NCBI RefSeq assembly: GCF_000972845.2
Contig: NC_040021.1
Coordinates: 7,855,291 to 7,919,290 of the forward strand
Source: Larimichthys crocea
Taxonomy: Eukaryota; Chordata; Actinopteri; Sciaenidae
Direction: 5' to 3'
DNA length: 64,000 nucleotides
Part shown: in pieces, positions 35,956-46,910 of the stretch
Numbering within the stretch: the first letter of the stretch is position 1
How the letters are laid out: each line of letters begins with the position of its first letter
The notes under the pieces: model-generated
What the model saw: only the letters and a program-made list of their open reading frames with translations
What the model was told of the DNA's origin: nothing
The model's database searches: none
Program-made: the position numbers and the translations under genes

Positions 35956-36901
35956 CACTGGGGAACACAATTTTTGTTGAGTTAGGTCGGACAGACAAAT
36001 TTTTGGGTGCGGAATCCAAAACTGATCTCAGTTTTTCTCTATCACGTCAAGTTTTTGAACTATAGGATCCCCGTTTTCTTAAAAAAATATAATAAAAATA
36101 CTGTACTTAACATATATGTGCTTGTTTTCACTTAAACAAAAGTAACAGTCTGTGCAATGATCTTTTTGCTCTCGCCAAACCATGGGGATACCAAACTCCA
36201 ACTTTTCACGTCTTCCTTTAGTCCACATCCGTAAACTCTCCACACACTGCTTGCACACTTTGTGAGGGGCACATGGCTTGTCTTGATCACAGAGTTTTAC
36301 TTTAAAATATGCAAAATATGCTTTGACACATGCACTGATGTTTGCCCTGTGACTTGGAATGGTGAAACTAGCACAAATATAGCAAAAGGAGTCAGGGTTG
36401 TTTAGGTGTTTACAACGAGAAGTAGCAGGAGCAGACATGATCTGGAACAAAGAAAATATATACCTATGTAAATAAAACACTAAGATGGAATAGTTACAAG
36501 CTTTGAAAACTACAAAAACAGCATCAAACCAAATAGAACTTACAACGGTGTGCCCATGGTTACAAGGTTAAGAGAAAAGCCAGCACAAATCCTCTTAATT
36601 CCCACTATGCTCACTTTCTGTTTGCAGATATTGATAGTACTGACCTATTGGGAGCTACACACACCTCTCACTACAGACTCAATTGTGACTGCGCAAACAA
36701 GTTGCCATGTCGCTGTGGATGAGTCCAATCGTAATCAGCCTGCAAGTCTTACTACAGCTAATCAGTGGAATTTTGCTTATCTGGAGGGTAAGCTGTGGAG
36801 AAAACACTTGTCGTGCTAGAAAAAAACTGACTGCAATTTTGGAATCGGCATGCCAATCTTAGTTTTAATCAGCATAACTCAACAGAAGTGTAACCCCAGT
36901 G
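35956..36901. mobile_element. Unclassified DNA element with inverted termini and Cys-rich ORF (946 bp)
   Basis: The left end begins CACTGGGGAACACA and the right end, read inversely, CACTGGGGTTACAC. After a short diverged part both continue GTTGAGTTA, and a further 50 bp match imperfectly as inverted copies ((GGAATC/CGATTC)CAAAA, ending CAGTTTTT). TAA abuts each end, as a 3-bp target duplication would. TWA duplications are typical of PIF/Harbinger elements, but no Harbinger protein is seen. Inside, on the minus strand, is the Cys-rich frame listed separately. Confidence 0.7.
36079..36438 (-). CDS. Cys-rich ORF inside the unclassified element (119 aa, probably a truncated copy)
   Basis: ATG at 36436-36438, preceded by a clean splice acceptor (TTTTCTTTGTTCCAG, 3 bp before the ATG), so it looks like the first coding exon of a spliced gene. 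Cysteines are arranged as zinc-ligand-like groups: SRCKHL-NNPDSFCYIC, VKLCDQDKPCAPHKVCKQC and HCTDCYFC, with FGIPMVWRE between. I recall very similar multi-copy predicted proteins in invertebrate and fish genomes, but I cannot name the family or a function. After CYFCL the frame seems to lose the rest of the family pattern and ends in a hydrophobic run (YSIFIIFF), so this copy is probably truncated. Confidence 0.5.
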   Translation of the reverse strand: MSAPATSRCKHLNNPDSFCYICASFTIPSHRANISACVKAYFAYFKVKLCDQDKPCAPHKVCKQCVESLRMWTKGRREKLEFGIPMVWREQKDHCTDCYFCLSENKHIYVKYSIFIIFF

Positions 36902-38600
36902 TAATCGATGGATAGATAAACTAGTGAGAATGAGACAAAAGTGGAACAACAGAAGTGACAGAAGTTATATGATGAAAATATATGCCATATATCTTGTGTT
37001 GAACCTTTCAGACTGACATTGCCTCAGGCATCTCCTCTGTTGATGAGCTGCAACTTGAAATCCTGTCAGCAGCTTCTCATTCTTAGTTATTGATCTACAC
37101 GTAATAGAGGAATCCATACGGCACAATGGCTTTCCATGCTGAGTATCCTCAATATTTTTTTTTTATCCCTGCATATTGTATGTGTGTGTGCTAATGGGCT
37201 GTTTTTTTCTGAATGGGGCTCTTGGCAGTGAAATTCAATTTTGCTTCATTCAGAGCTGATGGAGAACTCACATTTCCTGTCCCTGCTTCTTTTGAATTTT
37301 TCTTTCATTCAGTCTTTTGACGTGATGTATTTTTCAGTCAGAATACACCACGTGTATTTTAAAGAACTGTCATTATATTTGAAACATAACATACAAGGTC
37401 TTTACTAAAAAAGACCTTGTATGTCATGCTTAATACATTGACCTAAAGGATTATAAGAAGGATTGCATTAATTTTCCCATTTTGTGAACATGAAGACAGA
37501 GGTCACATTTACGCATATATGTCTGCGTTTCAAAAGCTTTGAATGCATCCATATAGATTTGCCATTATATATTATATTATAAGTATAGCAAAAGCAACAA
37601 AAACACAAAAGAAACCAGGAGCACAGTCCGAGAGTCCAATTAGCTCCACAGCAGAAAAAGAGACTGACAGAGAGAGAGAGAGAGATCTTTGTGGACCTTA
37701 TTAGTGCCAAGCTCTGTCTGCTGTTCCCTGGAGAGTAGGGTTGGGATGTGGAAGGAGCTAGTGGTCACATAAATTTAATGCTGGTCATGCACGCATCACC
37801 TTCAAACACACACACACACATCCTCACGGCAGGCCTCACACCATTAGTGCTGAATGAAGTCAGATGAAAACACAACACTCTCTATATGGAACCCACTGTG
37901 TCCTCAGGGAACTACTCACATTGCTGGTTTTGTGCAGATTTTCCCTCAAATAAATGTGTCAAATAATTACATTATCATTTTTATCACAGCAAATAGCACC
38001 ACACTGCCCCCTACTGGTGCACTGGGAGGAAATAATCCACTTATCTAAAAAGATCTAGTTAAATCAGTGGATTTCAGAGCTCCTATAAAGAAGAATAATG
38101 TGATATTATTTTGTTTCCATATGGAGGAGTGATTCATTCAAGCTTCGCATCTGCTGAAGTGACAGCTATTAGGCCAGCTCCTGCTGTGTTGTATACACAA
38201 AAGGCCGACGCGTGTCGACCCCCTCCACACCGCACACGAGCCTTCTTCCATCATCTCACTCAGCGGGCACGGACAGTAGGGCACGTGTTTCTTCACACCT
38301 CTCAGACAAATGGCTACACAGACGGAGATACTGAGAGGTGGAAGGGTTGAAAAGTTCAACAAGGTTTATCAACAAAAACAAAAAAAAGAAACTGAGATAT
38401 ATAATTTAAACTAAATAAATAAATATGATGAACTAATATGTCTCCATGTGGACTACACAGTGCACGGTGCAGGCAGCAGGTATAGGCCCTGCGTCTAATG
38501 TCTGTTTAACATCTGATCAAATCACCATGGAAACATGTTTCAAACACACCAACCTCTCACTAGAGATGCTTTAAAAAATCTACATCCAAAATTGAGAAAG
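36902..38600. other. Intergenic, upstream of ripply2
   Basis: No gene supported. Holds the 15-bp perfect inverted repeat at 37389-37424, a GA run at 37669-37684 and a short CA run near 37808-37820. The last few hundred bases approach the ripply2 promoter and are more GC-rich (about 38200-38300). Confidence 0.55.
37389..37424. repeat. Perfect 15-bp inverted repeat, 6-nt loop
   Basis: ACATACAAGGTCTTT (37389-37403) pairs exactly with 37410-37424 around the loop ACTAAA. Isolated, with no element ends around it. Confidence 0.9.
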
Positions 38601-38624
38601 AAAGTGACCATATGGTTGGAGTTT

Positions 38625-38791
38625 GCTGGAGTGTGACTTCGCACCTCAACACCGTGGCGCACGGAGACACTTGGGGACGCGTCAAAGCGCAATTTGGCAC
38701 CTACCGCCGGAGCCCTGATAAATAGGAGGTTCCTGCCTTCAGTCCCACAGCCTCTGAGGACTTTACACAAGACAGACCACTACAAGGAACC
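38625..38791 (+). promoter_or_regulatory. ripply2 proximal promoter and 5' leader
   Basis: A TATA-like GATAAATA at about 38717-38724 lies some 70 bp before the ATG, leaving a short leader. Upstream are three T-box half-site look-alikes: AGTGTGA at 38630-38636, and inverted AGGTGCGA and AGGTGCCA near 38639-38646 and 38695-38702. Ripply genes are known targets of Tbx6-class factors in presomitic mesoderm, so such sites would fit. Short-motif matches alone are weak evidence. Confidence 0.4.
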
Positions 38792-38914
38792 ATGGAGTCT
38801 TTCACTACCAACAATGGATTAACTTCTGTTTTTACTGGAGACAATGTTTCTCAGCAGTCCGGTCGTTTGTGGAGACCGTGGACTGGAATCGAGGACAAAA
38901 CTGCGGCGCACAAG
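38792..38914 (+). CDS. ripply2: ripply2 exon 1 (WRPW motif)
   Basis: 41 codons from MESFTTNN to the donor AAG/GTGAGT, phase 0. The ATG follows a GGAACC context and is the first ATG in the expected leader. Confidence 0.9.
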
Positions 38915-39356
38915 GTGAGTTTAGACGAACTGAAGTCTTTAAAAAGACTTTTGAAGGTTTTTAAAGTCAAGCGTGCAATGATCAATAGAACAAAAACACT
39001 GACAAGAATACCTTGTTTTAATTTTCAGGCTGCTTCTACTCACGGAGACCTTTCTGCTGGAATGCATCCCAAGACTCCTCAGGTCATTCACCCTGTGAAG
39101 TAAGTAGAGATTTGTTGATGAAATCCGTTTTCATGCAGTTTGTTTCTTTTGGAGAATGTCTTACTAATTGTTGTTCTTTATTTTTTTTAAAAGGTTGTTC
39201 TGGCCCAAATCGAGATGTTTCGATTATCTGTACCAGGATGCAGAAATGCTCCTGCGCAACTATCCGGTCCAAGCGACCATCTGCCTTTACGAAGACTCCA
39301 GCAGCGACGAAGACAGCGATGATGAAGAGGAAGAGATGGAGAAGGAGCTGAACTAA
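38792..39356 (+). CDS. ripply2: ripply2, Groucho-binding repressor of somite segmentation (complete)
   Basis: Three exons (38792-38914, 39029-39099, 39194-39356) join in phase to 118 codons. Both defining motifs are present: WRPW at residues 27-30, which recruits Groucho/TLE, and the Ripply homology region LFWPKSRCFDYLY to NYPVQATI (about 66-94), which contacts T-box factors. A Ser/Asp/Glu-rich acidic tail follows (EDSSSDEDSDDEEEE), as in RIPPLY2. Ripply proteins turn T-box activators such as Tbx6 into repressors and end segmentation-gene expression in forming somites. Acidic tail and linkage to mrap2 (close neighbours on human 6q14) favour ripply2 over ripply1. Donors GTGAGT and GTAAGT and acceptors TTTTCAG and AAAAG are visible. 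Introns are about 100 bp, as suits a rapidly cycling transcript. Confidence 0.93.
39029..39099 (+). CDS. ripply2: ripply2 exon 2
   Basis: 71 bp from acceptor AATTTTCAG to donor GAA/GTAAGT, ending in phase 2. Encodes AASTHGDLSAGMHPKTPQVI and HPV. Confidence 0.88.
39194..39356 (+). CDS. ripply2: ripply2 exon 3 (Ripply homology region)
   Basis: Acceptor TTTAAAAG; the first base completes a Lys codon, then LFWPKSRCFDYLYQDAE and the acidic tail to TAA at 39354-39356. Confidence 0.92.
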
Positions 39357-39540
39357 ATGCGGCTCTCTGGAGCCTTCCATGACGAGTTGTTGTATAATGT
39401 GATAATATATTTCTCTTTAACTTATTTACTGTAAATATTGTAAATAGACTTTTTCCACTTCTATACCAAACGAGAATGTAAATGCTTATTAAGTTATTCC
39501 TCTAACATTTCTACCTCTTTTGTATTTTGCTGAAAACTGC

Positions 39541-39546
39541 AATAAA
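39541..39546 (+). terminator. ripply2 poly(A) signal
   Basis: AATAAA 185 bp after the stop codon, followed by a T/GT-rich stretch (GTCGTTGTTTGG) that could serve as the downstream element. Gives a 3' UTR of about 200 bp. Confidence 0.7.
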
Positions 39547-39839
39547 ATACTTAAAATTTATGTCGTTGTTTGGAGTTTAATCATTGATTTGAATCTGGAT
39601 TTTTTTTTTGTTAGAGCCAAATCAAATGAGTTATCACATGAGTCATTAATGGAGCTCTTTGCTGCTGACTGTGCAGACTTTAAAAATAACCTTTTAAAAG
39701 CCTTTTCATTGAAGCTTCTTCATAACATTGCTCTTAATTATTTCATGGGGCTAGCAGGCACCTTTGGGCTTACTTACTTTTTTTTATGTTAGTAGCAGGT
39801 TTTTCCTAAACTGTGCAGTTCAGTTTATTTGACACATCC

Positions 39840-40000
39840 GCCTGCATGTGGCTCAATAGCTCTTTTCCCATGGATAAGTGCGAGGTGGGAAACGCGCCAT
39901 TTCCTGCGCCTGAAGTGCGGAAACTGCGTGACACGTGGAAGGTGTCAACCGTGACGGGGGAGCAGAAAGATCTGCAACGAGAGAGCCCAAGGGGAAACAG
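39840..40000 (+). promoter_or_regulatory. Candidate ripply2 3' enhancer
   Basis: A GC-rich island in AT-rich surroundings about 500 bp after ripply2. It contains GTGGGAA (39885-39891, an RBPJ-type site), CACGTG (39932-39937, E-box) and AGGTGTCA (39940-39947, T-box-type half site). Notch, bHLH (Mesp) and T-box inputs are the ones known for ripply2. The function is inferred. Confidence 0.35.
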
Positions 40001-40129
40001 CTTGTAGACCTCAAATGAAACTGAACAGAATAAAGAAAAAATCACTGACAGTGTCAGAAAAATCATCATGTAATCAGACAAAGACTGTCTTTATTCCTTA
40101 TTCCTTCCTACCTTCACTCACTGGATGAA

Positions 40130-40170
40130 TTGTTATTAGATTAGATTTTACAAATCTAATCTAATAACAA
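40130..40170. repeat. Perfect 19-bp inverted repeat, 3-nt loop
   Basis: TTGTTATTAGATTAGATTT (40130-40148) pairs exactly with 40152-40170 around TAC. With a 3-nt loop this is close to an ideal cruciform or hairpin. No element ends nearby. Confidence 0.92.
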
Positions 40171-41690
40171 ACAAATCAGCATTAGCAGGATGTATTTACT
40201 GGTGCAGGATACCTGGATAACACATTTAATTGACTTTTAGCCTTTTACAACCTACTCATGCTGTTCATATATACTGTCATATCCACCTACATCATGTACA
40301 TAAAACAACTACATAATTTAATTCAGCATCATTTGCACTCTGCACTATTGTCTTATAAATGTTATTGTTGTTTATATATATAGATGTACATATTTTTATA
40401 TATTTTTATCTGAGCGTAATGTTTATGTGTACCTGTCGAGCTCCTTATTTTCAGCTGTACTTACGTCTATATCTGTTAATGCACATTAAGAGCAAAGTGA
40501 AACACGTTCCTGTGCCAATAAAAGTGTTTCTGATTCTGAAGGACAAGAGCTGATGATTTCAGTTGATTCTGTGCTGAAGCTTAAAAAAACTAGAGAACAT
40601 GTTTGCAGTTAATTTAATGAATGACACTCATGTAGGTTTAGAGTGACTTTGATTGGTAGATGTGGATACTAACATAGAGTTCAGTTGGCCTGTTTAAAAT
40701 TGCTGTCTTACCTCATTGCATACTGCAGCCTATGCCCTTTAGTTGAACTGCACAGGAGGTGCATATTGTTTAAATATAATGTTATACTACAGTTGCTAGA
40801 ACTTTAAAATGTGCCTGCATCCACAGTACTGCAAGTCGTGACCTAATATTCAGTCTGTGCCCAGTAAAAATAAATCATCATTCTATGCAGTCTTTTGTTT
40901 CTTTCATATTATTAGTACACGGTTTGCATTTCTGACCTAACGACCTGAACTCTTCAACTTATCCGGGCGCCAACCTGTCAAGCCTTTCCGTGGGAACCCT
41001 TGGAGTCATCTTTAGGTGTTTTGCAGGGTGCAAAGTCTACACACCTTATTAACGTGAAACATGGTGACCTCTGAGTGCACCAGGGCTGCTGCACTGAACA
41101 AGTGACCTCCAGACTGTTCTAATTACAAGGAAGACCTCTTATCATGAATTAACAAACTGATTTTCATTCACATTTTATTTTCCATGTTTTTATCTTATGA
41201 GGTCTTTGTATGACACTCACACAAAGACTTTAAAAAGTAATGTTAATGGATGTAGCTGTAGAGGTGTAAAGCAACAGCAAAGGTTATACTGAATGTTTAA
41301 TGTTTAATATTCACATGCTGGCCTGATATTATGAGCTGTGATAAAATGATGGCGGTCTGATAACCTCTTCAACTCTGGCCTGACCGAGACTTTCCCAGGG
41401 TTGGGTGTCAGAGCTGGTGGCTTTAGGAGTGTCACTTACTTGGGTGTGAAATCTGCACACCTTCGGAGTAAAATATAAAACGAGGGCCTCATGCCCTGTT
41501 TGATGAACTTATAACCTTTACTGCACAAACTTTATCTCAGCTCAAGTTATTTCAAGATATTTCTCATTTCTATACATACATTATGTTTGTGTTAGGGTGA
41601 GTGGCACTGAAGAAAATGTCACTGGGAGTACTGCACAGTCTCATGCACAGAGTACATTTGTATAAGAGCGTGTACAAGAAAAATATACTG
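40171..41690. other. Intergenic, nothing recognised
   Basis: AT-rich, open frames short, no splice-consistent coding. The sequence just after the inverted repeat contains AATAAA motifs but no gene to go with them. Confidence 0.5.
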
Positions 41691-41920
41691 AATCAGCTTT
41701 ATTGGTCGAGTATGTGGACACATTCAGTGAATTTGACTCCGGTTTTTAAGTTGCTCTCAGTGCTGCACATAGTTCCAATAGAAACAGACCTGCAGTTGAA
41801 AACAAGGGTGAGAAAGCTGAGCAAAGATAAACACAAACACTATTATATACATACAAGTAAGTGAAAAAATATGTAAATGTATAAATAGAAATACATATAA
41901 AGTAATAAAGACCAAAAACA
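41691..41920 (+). repeat. Dispersed teleost repeat, unnamed
   Basis: AATCAGCTTTATTGGTCGAG, AATTTGACTCCGGTTTT and TGCTCTCAGTG followed by an A-rich tail of ACATACAAGTAA-type words. I recall this series from many fish genomes but cannot assign a family. No open frame. Confidence 0.45.
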
Positions 41921-44900
41921 CACAAGTCAAGTCAAGGGTTCCTGTGTGTTTATGCAAAAAAAATACAGTGTGCAGGATTTATATTGACTGTAAATATACC
42001 ATTTATAATGTGTAGGTAAGTTTGTGTCTTTCCATGTTGTCCTATCCCAACATACGTTTGTGAACTTTGGTGAACTGTGCACAGTTTCTGCTTCCCAGAC
42101 ACACGCTGGCCTTTTCCCAGGAGCTGGTGTGAATTTGGGTGTGAGGAATACACACCTGAGGGGGATAAACACTGTTCAGGCTCATGTTTGACCTCTGTGG
42201 TCACAAGTGTCTCAACCGCACACTTACTCTGCCTCATAGGAGTCTTACACTATAGCCTGTGATATAAGTTATAGCCAGTTTTTTTTAAATAAAACAAAAA
42301 TAGATGATCAACTTCTCCCTGGTCCAGTCTGTTAACTTAAGATCTACCTTTGTAGACAGCGTTCACTTTCTGAGTCATAAAAATGTAATCATTTGGTGCC
42401 ATTCAAACTTGATTACTCTTTATTATACGATAAGTTTACTTTTTGTGTTTAATAATTTTGTTATAAAGGTTTTTATTTGGAGTGGGATTGCTGGCATGGC
42501 CCTGTGAACTTTGACTGAGCTTGTCGGTGTGATCACAGACACCAAAAGAGGTGACGAAGTGTGACTCCAAGCCAAGCTGAGACTGAACCCAATGTGCCGC
42601 CTTCCCACAGTCACACCTCCGCTTGGGAGTCACTGGAGGCACCTTGTCAAGAGTTGCACTAAGTCAGTGTAGTTTTCATAGAGTTTCTTTATAACTGGTC
42701 ACACATAAGTGTTTTGTTTTCACAAGGCAGTTCAGCTGTTGGCCAAAAGGGGGCACTGTGCTTCTGATTATGACCAGGTAACACAGGAAGCGCTGCTTTC
42801 TTTGGAGAGGTAACGTGACAGGACATGAGTACTTTCCCTCTCTTTTTGAGTGTTGATGCTGCTCTTCATGTGTGAAAATCGGATTAAAAATTAATATTTT
42901 CAATGCACCCATGGATAATGCAAGTAAGTACTGCTTTTTTTCCATGTTTAACATTATTTACTATGGATGTCATGAAAGTTTTTGTGCACAGGAATTATTT
43001 CTGTGCACACCTGTGTCTGTGCACAATATTAAAAATAGTGTCAAGGTGTGTCTGGGAGGAGTAACTGTTCAGCTGTCTATGTGTGTGTGTGTGCACAAAC
43101 TGATGCAAGTTCCCTCTTGCAATGAAAACCATCATGCCAGGCTGCTTCTTTATTTAGAGCTCCACAACACAATGAGTGCATGTGACCAACAGATGGAGCA
43201 AGACGTTCAAAGGTGAGCTTTCAGCTGGTTTTGGATCCTGTGATGTAACTCTGCAGTATTTCCACCTGGGGGCTGTGTTGCACTTGTATAGTAACCAGTC
43301 ATTCTCAGTGACTAAACCCAACAACTCAAACTCTGCATACACAGGGTTGTGCATGTGACTTAAAAAAAAATGAATACAGGCACATAATATTCAATATTAG
43401 ATTACACAAATGTAGTTGTTTTATGTTTCAAACACACATAAATTGTCTGTAAATTCAAAATGGTTTGCAGTATATTTCATTGCACTGCAGTGCAGAACAG
43501 ATTCTTTTTTTTTATTCTGTCAGTGGGAAATACTGGATTGATATTTGTATTATTATTTTTTTTTTTGCAGCTTAGATTAAATTTGTGTTTGTAGTTACAC
43601 GTTTCAATTTCAGAATTACCTTAATTGTAATTTTTAATCTGCCGATAAGAGATTTCAAATCACATTACACTTCAATACTAATTTTGGATTACTCTGAATT
43701 AAATGAAATGAATAAAACTAATTGAAATAGAAGTAAGCATTTTTTTTAAATGGAAAAAGCTTGTTGTGGATTTATTTAGTTATATTTATCATATTTTATT
43801 ATATTACTCAGCGAGAGTTTTATATTTACATTTCTTTTCCTATTTTTTAAATTCTTTTTCTATTCATTGATTTTCTAGGTAAGAATGAGGTTTACAAATC
43901 CTGTCATAGCACTGTACATAATGTAGCACCTGTCCCATGAACCCTGGGAATATGATGCACAGAACTATGTGATTAAACAGCAACAAGGCTGAGCAGCAGT
44001 CTTGCTGTAATAAGAAGGACAAGACGCATAAATCTGTCAGTGAAGTGAATGCCTTCATATGTATTTCTCTGTGGAGCGAGGGAAACCACAGAGTTGCTCT
44101 GGTACCTCTCAGCACATAAACATTCTGACTCACGCCACTGTCTAAAAGATATAGCTGTTGTGCTTTTCTCCACCTTGTTATCTCATCCTCCACTTAAATA
44201 GTTAGTTTGGTCTCCTCTCTCTGAGATGTGTGCAGTGGAGATAATTACAATTTCAGCAACGTTTGCCAGGTGATTACCTCATAATCCCCTATTTCATTTG
44301 ATAAGTCACGCATTGATTTAACTCAGAGTTGGACCTAATGGAGTATCTTTTCCAGCGCCACAGTGATTTGTATGCTGGGGCGAAAGGACAACGGCGGATT
44401 GGAGGCAGAAAAACAGCCGTTCGCCATTCGTGTTCGCTCAGTCGCTGGTTGAAAGATGAGCAACGACGAGGCAGGTTTAATCACAACAACCCGAATGCAA
44501 ACAGTAAATCACAGCAATGGCTGATACAGTAACGCGTGGTGGTGGTTAAATAGTCCCTCTCACACAAAAGCTCCCTGTTTCTTTTTTTCTATGTTTTATT
44601 TTCTCTCGTCTTGCAGGCAGGGAGGGGCATGGAGTGATGAAAAAAACGTTAGATGAGAGGTAAGAAGAGTGAAGGGAAGAGCGACCTGTTTGGTATTCAC
44701 CTGTCTCTCTGGATCAATAAAGGTAATTTGGGCTGATTCCTCCCTGTAGGCCTCTTAGCAGACAGACGGGGAGAGGGGTCAGCCACTGCTGAGCTGCGGG
44801 GAGCTGGAATAACTTAGAAACACACTCTGCAAATTACTGCCCCTGTTTGAGAATCTCTCATTCAGCTATTCCTCTGCCCCGGCAAGAGCTACAATGTGAT

Positions 44901-45761
44901 GCAGAGTAAGAAATTGTAATACTGCGCTCTAGTTTTGAGATGTGGTAGATACCCATGTCTGGTGTGTATTTAAGATATGGTGGTTCCTTTTTTTTCCCTC
45001 TCTGGCTCTAACTTTCTTCAGTTTTGCCAGAATCATCCCAAAAAAAAAAAAAAAGACCCAACTTTCACCTTTATCCCAACTTTAACCCTAAGATGAAAAC
45101 AGACCAAAAGTTTCGTCATGACTATCAGTTTTCACATTTCAGACTTTGTTGCTTTTTTGAAAAATCTGTGATGGCTACCAAACGGTTCAAAGAGGGGTTA
45201 TGATACCCATGAAGAAGATGGTTCTGGAAGTGGGAGCTGAGCGTCCAGATTCACAGGTCAGGCCTCGTAAATTACCATGGAAACAGCAGTGTCAGGTTGA
45301 AGGAGAAATAACTCTTGCAAAACCTCTGCACACACATTCAACAGCCCCGATCCAAGATGTGATTCTTGTGTTCACAAATCTCGTTTGTTCTCACTCTGCT
45401 GCTGTTATAATTCACTGTAAACCTTTGCAGTTTAATGTATTGTAATATTTTTCGTATGTCCTGATTTTCCCTCCCATTTTGTTGTTTTTTCACATTCCCA
45501 ATCCCGGCCTCGGCCTTTCAGTCTCCTGGGGCTGCAGCAGGTCTCATCAGTCGGTTATAGGCATGGAGGATGCCGTCCGTCATGTGGGGTCACCAGTCTG
45601 AGTGGAATGCTCCATGTCAGGGATGTCAGGGGGGTGAAACGTGGGGTCCCAAGGGAGAAAAAAGCCAGAGAGACTGAGCTCCACCTCCGGCCAATCACTG
45701 CTGCATGTGCTGCTTGTGTAGTGTCTTTCATCAAAGCACACAGGTGTGCACCGCACCTGCA

Positions 45762-45763
<2 letters not shown>
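41921..45763. other. Intergenic, no gene supported
   Basis: AT-rich throughout, with homopolymer A/T runs near 43555, 45042 and 46170. No repeat family recognised and no coding exon with credible junctions. Confidence 0.5.

Positions 45764-45799
<36 letters not shown>
45764..45799. repeat. CA microsatellite
   Basis: About 18 uninterrupted AC units. Confidence 0.97.
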
Positions 45800-45801
<2 letters not shown>

Positions 45802-46719
45802 CGCTGCATTTTCTCTCTCACTTATACTCACGTGCAAGCTCAGTGTTGTGACCTCGTGCTGGAGTGCTCACATGTTACCAAGCACACCACTCATATGCTC
45901 ATGCATGCCGCCTCTTATAAAGGTCTAATGTTGTCTGCAGACAGTGCAAAATGTTTTTTATTGCATGTTGAAGAACAGAAGTGTAACAGGTTATTGGTAC
46001 GAATGGGGGTCTACATACCATTACCGTGTTTTGTGCCCCCCTTCGCTCACAGGGGATTCACTGTGATCCAGTTTGGCCTTTAATGAGATGTGAAAGTGCA
46101 GGAAAGTGCTGAAAACAAAAAAACAAAAAAAGCGAACGATCCCGTTGAAATTCAGAAAACTTTTCCTGATGATGGATTTAAAAAAAAAAAAAAGCTAAAT
46201 AAAGCCTGTCAAGTCTGTGACTGTGCATAAAACAACGTCCGAAGAAATCACGAGTGAAGAACGGCTTCTGGACGCAGTTGGTCGCTGACGTTAAATGTAT
46301 TTTTTTAGAAATTGCGTGTTTTAAGGTAATGTGAGCTAGTTTCTCTAAGATTAGTATTGCATCAGTGTTTGTATCAGAGTCCTGATAAAGCTGATCTTCA
46401 TCTGATTATAAGGCATGCAGTACTTGATGAGTTAAATTATCTTGCAGAGAGACTATGCAAAACATATTTCAGAATTTAAAACTTAAAACACAGCATGAAG
46501 GATGACGCTGACTGCTTTTTCTCTGCAATAAGAATCCCTTCGAGTATTAAGTGTCTTGCAGAAATTTGATTAATACTCTACTTTTGCTTCCCACATCCTA
46601 CAATCAAACTTCAGTTATCTTTCAACATCATTAATTGTTTCTTGAGGAAGCACATATTGATAGTCCGACATGTGTGGAACTGTTTGAGGCCGACTTAGCT
46701 GACAAGTCATTTCCATTCT

Positions 46720-46910
46720 AGTACCCTGACCTAATCACCATATCTTATTATCATTCACATGAAAACACTAATTACAAAGGCAGGGTGAACCTGATTTATG
46801 CTAATGAAAACGTGAATATGCGACGGATGCATTAATCTAGAGTATAGGACCCTGCGCTGGTGTTAACTGTGATTAGCATGTGATTACCATAGTATGGGTT
46901 ATATCTACTG
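46720..46910. promoter_or_regulatory. Candidate non-coding regulatory block
   Basis: Complex, non-repetitive sequence with TAATTA (46769-46774), a POU-like ATGCTAATGA (46798-46807) and further ATTAGCATGTGATTA words. Such clusters are typical of conserved developmental enhancers, and the block lies in the gene-free 3' flank of sim1. Conservation cannot be tested here. Confidence 0.3.

Noticed and set aside
38792..39356. ripply1 as alternative identity
   Set aside because: Linkage to mrap2 and the long acidic tail fit ripply2 better. Ripply1 is not fully excluded without a tree.
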